A stretch of DNA of 16,481 nucleotides, from contig VSOB01000066.1 in NCBI GenBank assembly GCA_009774625.1, forward strand, positions 1 to 16,481, in the 5' to 3' direction. A program made the position numbers and the translations under genes. The notes beneath the pieces are model-generated. The model saw nothing but the letters and a program-made list of their open reading frames with translations, searched no databases and had not been told where the DNA came from. This stretch comes from Lachnospiraceae bacterium (GTDB taxonomy: Bacteria > Bacillota > Clostridia > Lachnospirales > Lachnospiraceae). How positions within the stretch are numbered: the first letter of the stretch is position 1; the number at the start of each line of letters is the position of its first letter. Positions 14,171 to 16,481 of the stretch are shown piece by piece.

Positions 14171-15289
14171 GTGCTGAAAGCAGCAAAGATTGCGTTGGGA
14201 AGCAGTATTGCCATTTATGCAGCGCATATTCTGCATCTGGATTATGAAATTTCAGCGGGTACGATTGCGCTTCTGACCATTGTCACCACAAAATGGGAGA
14301 CTTTAAAGTTGTCTTTGTTCCGTATGATTACATTGCTGATTACAATTGTACTGGCCTGGACTGTGTTTTTCTATGTGGACAATGAATGGGTTGCTTATGG
14401 TATCTTTGTATTTTTGCTGGTTATCATATGCGAGATACTCGGCTGGGGCGCCACATTGTCTGTAAATGCTGTGAACGGGGCACACTTTCTGACCAGGCTG
14501 GAATTTGGCAGGGCATTTATCATCAATGAATCTTTGCTGGTACTGATCGGCATTACCGTTGCCATTGTCCATGATTCGAAAAAGGAAAAGCTGTTTTCCA
14601 AGGTGTCGGATGCCGTATTAGCCCGTGCTTTTAAAGAAATTGGCCTGAAATCAACTGTATTAAAGAAGCGCAGTGATTCGGCGGATGTGTTGGCAGAATC
14701 ATACATACATGGGTATACACTTGTTGCTGATGCCAAGTCTTTCAGGATGAGCAGAACCGCTAAAAATCAAAAAGATTTTAAAGTGACGGCGCTTTCTGGA
14801 TGGAGAAGAGATGCGGAGTATGCGGTATTATGTGCCCCTTATTTTCAGTATCCATCTAAAATAAGCCAGGTTTATGCGCAGGCTATTGAGCAAAATGTTT
14901 GTCTGTTTAGTTGGGAACATTTGGTTTTTCTGATTGCAAATAACATAACAGAAACTATGGATTTGAATTTCTCAGAAGTATGGAATTTCAGTAAATTGTA
15001 TTCTCATCAGGTATTGTGTGCTGATATGAAAAAATGTTTTATCAGGGAATTTGACAAAGCGATGTTGCATTTGACTGAGAAAGAGGAGCGTCAGTTTGCT
15101 TCTTTATTGGAAGAGCAGGCGGCGACAATGGTTCGGCGCGGTAAATTAGAAAAATGTTATTGGGAAGAAGAAAAAAAGAAGATAGAACAATATACCAGGG
15201 AACAAGCGATCAGTGAATTGATAGAGAGTAAAAAGATTCATAAAAAAATAAAACAGATTGACACTTATATCAGGAGCTTACAAAAATAA
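14171..15289 (+). CDS. Chimera: exporter (FUSC/ArAE-like) membrane domain joined to a HindIII-family restriction endonuclease
   Basis: 372 aa from GTG 14171, in two parts. Residues 1-~134 carry several TM helices (about 7-22, 50-68, 74-90 and 115-134) and resemble the N-terminal membrane half of aromatic acid exporter/FUSC-like proteins (AAKIALGSSIAIY, VNGAHFL, VLIGITVAIV). From ~137 to the end the protein aligns without gaps, over the region I can recall, with HindIII (AAGCTT-specific type II endonuclease): KLFSK..D.VLA.AF, LVADAKSF (184-191; Asp187 and Lys189 of the PD-D/ExK site), SRTAKNQKDFKV (194-205), FSWEHL (246-251), WNF and YTREQAI. The first ~60 residues of HindIII are missing, and the position corresponding to its Glu86 is Lys165. 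Base composition falls to about 23-35% GC after the junction near 14573. The stop overlaps the next ATG (TAATG). It is either a decaying fusion or a membrane-tethered nuclease; activity is unknown. Confidence 0.85.
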   Translation: MLKAAKIALGSSIAIYAAHILHLDYEISAGTIALLTIVTTKWETLKLSLFRMITLLITIVLAWTVFFYVDNEWVAYGIFVFLLVIICEILGWGATLSVNAVNGAHFLTRLEFGRAFIINESLLVLIGITVAIVHDSKKEKLFSKVSDAVLARAFKEIGLKSTVLKKRSDSADVLAESYIHGYTLVADAKSFRMSRTAKNQKDFKVTALSGWRRDAEYAVLCAPYFQYPSKISQVYAQAIEQNVCLFSWEHLVFLIANNITETMDLNFSEVWNFSKLYSHQVLCADMKKCFIREFDKAMLHLTEKEERQFASLLEEQAATMVRRGKLEKCYWEEEKKKIEQYTREQAISELIESKKIHKKIKQIDTYIRSLQK

Positions 15290-16049
15290 TGGATAAACTT
15301 ATTTCAGGCAATTCTATTGACCTTTTAAAAAATTTTTCAGGTGACTCTGTTCATGCTATTATTTCAGATATCCCTTATGGCATCGGATGTGATGACTGGG
15401 ATGTATTGCATGATAATCAGAATACCGCATATGAAGCTGCTTCATTTTTGCCGGCAGGCGGTATGCACACAGGTGTATGATTGCAATGGAGGAAGCCGGG
15501 TTTACTTTTAAGGATATGCTGTCATGGGAAAAGGAAGCGGCACCGCAGCGTGCACAGCGTCTGTCCGGCATATATGAACGCCGGAATGACGAAATAAACA
15601 GACAAAAGTGGTTCGGATGGCGTGTAGCCAATTTAAGGCCGCTTTTTGAACCGATTCTGTGGTTTCAAAAACCATATAAAACTGGAGGGACGATAGCGGA
15701 TAATGTATTGGAACATGAAGTTGGGGCCTGGAATGAAGCTGCTTTGAAAAAGTACAATATGCAGACATCGGAACAGATGATTTTTTCCAACATGATGAAA
15801 GTGCATGTTACCTCAGAAGATCATGGGAAACATGTTGCACAGAAACCATTAAAGCTAATGGAACTTTTAGTATCTCTGGTTACTGTTGAGGGGCAGGTGA
15901 TTCTGGATCCTTTTATGGGTTCCGGAACTACCTGTCTGGCAGCAAAGCGGCTTAACAGACATTATATCGGGATTGATATTGACCCGAATAATGTGGCTGT
16001 GGCTGTGGAACGTCTGGAAGCGCCTTCTCAATGTGAATTGGCTTTGTAA
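15289..16049 (+). pseudogene. HindIII-type DNA adenine methyltransferase, disrupted by internal deletion and frame change
   Basis: The partner of a HindIII-like endonuclease would methylate adenine in AAGCTT. ATG 15289 overlaps the endonuclease stop, with AGGAG at 15272-15276. The first frame gives 48 sensible residues with catalytic motif IV as SDIPYG (26-31) and DDWDVLH (35-41), then runs into a non-family tail and stops at 15478-15480. The family sequence resumes in another frame from about 15435 (SCFIFAGRRYAHRC), through GFTFKDMLSW and the target-recognition region (LRPLFEPILWFQKPY), to motif I DPFMGSGTTCLAAKRL near the C-terminus. This is beta-class order, motif IV before motif I. The two parts total ~252 residues against ~309 that I recall for M.HindIII, so about 55 codons are gone at 15431-15435. 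Translation from ATG 15477 would lack motif IV, so it is presumably inactive. Confidence 0.88.
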
Positions 16050-16076
16050 AACAAATCATACAAAAAAAGGAGTAAT

Positions 16077-16364
16077 ATGGACAATCAGACAATATGGAAC
16101 ATTGCGCTGCAGCAGTCGGCATATGACTGTAGCTGTGCACCGGAGGATTTTTTGGCAAAGGAGAATCGTGTCTGTGAATCATCTGCCGACAATCGGGCCA
16201 GGCATTATCTGCAACTGCCGCATATCTGTACGCTGGTTTCCTATGGCACCAATATTGTGGCATCAGGCCGGGCGGATCTGCTTGGTGAGATTGGGGCGTA
16301 TCTTAACCGCTTTCCTGATATAGCACACTGTTTTGAAACGCCGGGGCTGTATTTGCTGGGGTAA
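16077..16364 (+). pseudogene. N-terminal fragment of a GNAT-family N-acetyltransferase
   Basis: A 95-codon frame beginning DNQTIWNIALQQSAYDCSC and containing APEDFLAKEN, LVSYGTNIVASG (about 53-64) and HCFETPGLYLL (84-94). This is the N-terminal lobe of a clostridial acetyltransferase family of ~250-280 aa, as I recall it. The protein ends at the left arm of a long hairpin, well before any acetyl-CoA binding region, so the gene is truncated and probably non-functional. The SD AAAGGAG is intact, 7 bp before the ATG. No remnant of the C-terminal half is seen in the remaining plus-strand sequence. Confidence 0.7.
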
Positions 16365-16406
16365 GATAGCGTAACCATAAAAGATGGTGCGCTGTCTTAC
16401 CCCAGC
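16355..16406. terminator. Long imperfect hairpin between convergent genes
   Basis: The 17-bp arms GCTGGGGTAAGATAGCG (16355-16371) and CGCTGTCTTACCCCAGC (16390-16406) differ at one position, which still forms a G.U pair. Inside them ACCAT/ATGGT (16374-16378 and 16384-16388) pair round an AAAAG loop. The plus-strand side is followed by ATTTTGTATT. It is most likely a terminator for the truncated acetyltransferase and the opposing gene, but it is unusually long and could be a mobile repeat. Confidence 0.6.
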
Positions 16407-16417
16407 ATTTTGTATTA

Positions 16418-16481
16418 TCAGACGGCAAAACTCTTGACATCAGCGCCAATCTGCCGGAAATAGGATATGCTTTCCGTCGGT
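16418..16481 (-). CDS. C-terminal end of an unidentified convergent gene (partial)
   Basis: On the minus strand a frame open from the window edge reads PTESISYFRQIGADVKSFAV and stops at 16418-16420 (TCA on the plus strand). It looks like a natural protein C-terminus, and its position 12 bp from a terminator-like hairpin supports a real convergent gene. Twenty residues are too few to name the family. Confidence 0.4.
   Translation of the reverse strand, partial: PTESISYFRQIGADVKSFAV

Noticed and set aside
16434..16471. TTGACA near the window end as a promoter
   Set aside because: No -10 box at 16-18 bp, and the sequence lies within the convergent minus-strand gene.

Overview
The window looks like a chromosomal segment from a gut-type Clostridium, most likely Lachnospiraceae. 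That is an inference from about 45-50% GC, strong AGGAGG-type ribosome binding sites, nearly all genes on the plus strand, and several small protein families I associate with that group. No rRNA, tRNA, CRISPR array or insertion sequence is visible.

Layout. (1) 1-1863: the 3' part of prmC followed by prfA, a release-factor methyltransferase and its substrate RF1, closed by an intrinsic terminator at 1895-1931. (2) 2061-5963: a close-packed run of small genes. It holds an unknown 144-aa protein, a two-TM bacterial PH-like protein, a hotdog acyl-CoA thioesterase, an ArsC/Spx-family thioredoxin-fold protein, an exported ComEC-like metallo-beta-lactamase protein with a C-terminal Cys motif, and two unknown proteins, the second probably damaged at its 5' end. 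(3) 6011-7669: a transmembrane chemoreceptor with its own promoter and terminator. (4) 7929-10435: deoB and deoC (deoxyribonucleoside catabolism), then a YgjV-like membrane domain joined to a GNAT-like domain. (5) 10436-12452: a TPR lipoprotein behind a perfect consensus sigma-A promoter, and an exported Ig-like protein with its own promoter and terminator. (6) 12559-13491: a stand-alone pyrF between two terminators.

(7) 13643-16481 is the accessory part and the most interesting. A small acidic unknown protein is followed by a chimeric gene. Its first ~134 codons encode the membrane part of an aromatic-acid-exporter/FUSC-like protein. The rest encodes a HindIII-family restriction endonuclease with the DAK catalytic motif intact but its normal N-terminus missing. 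The overlapping next gene is a HindIII-type beta-class DNA methyltransferase that has lost a central segment with a change of frame. A further -1 frame break at an A7 tract sits at the head of the exporter part. The island ends with an acetyltransferase-family gene cut to 95 codons at a long hairpin, and the tail of a convergent minus-strand gene.

Reading: a HindIII-like restriction-modification module recombined into an exporter locus and is decaying, or, less likely, has become a membrane-tethered nuclease. The methyltransferase appears dead, so an active nuclease would need protection from elsewhere. An AAGCTT site lies in this window at 8079-8084, inside deoB.
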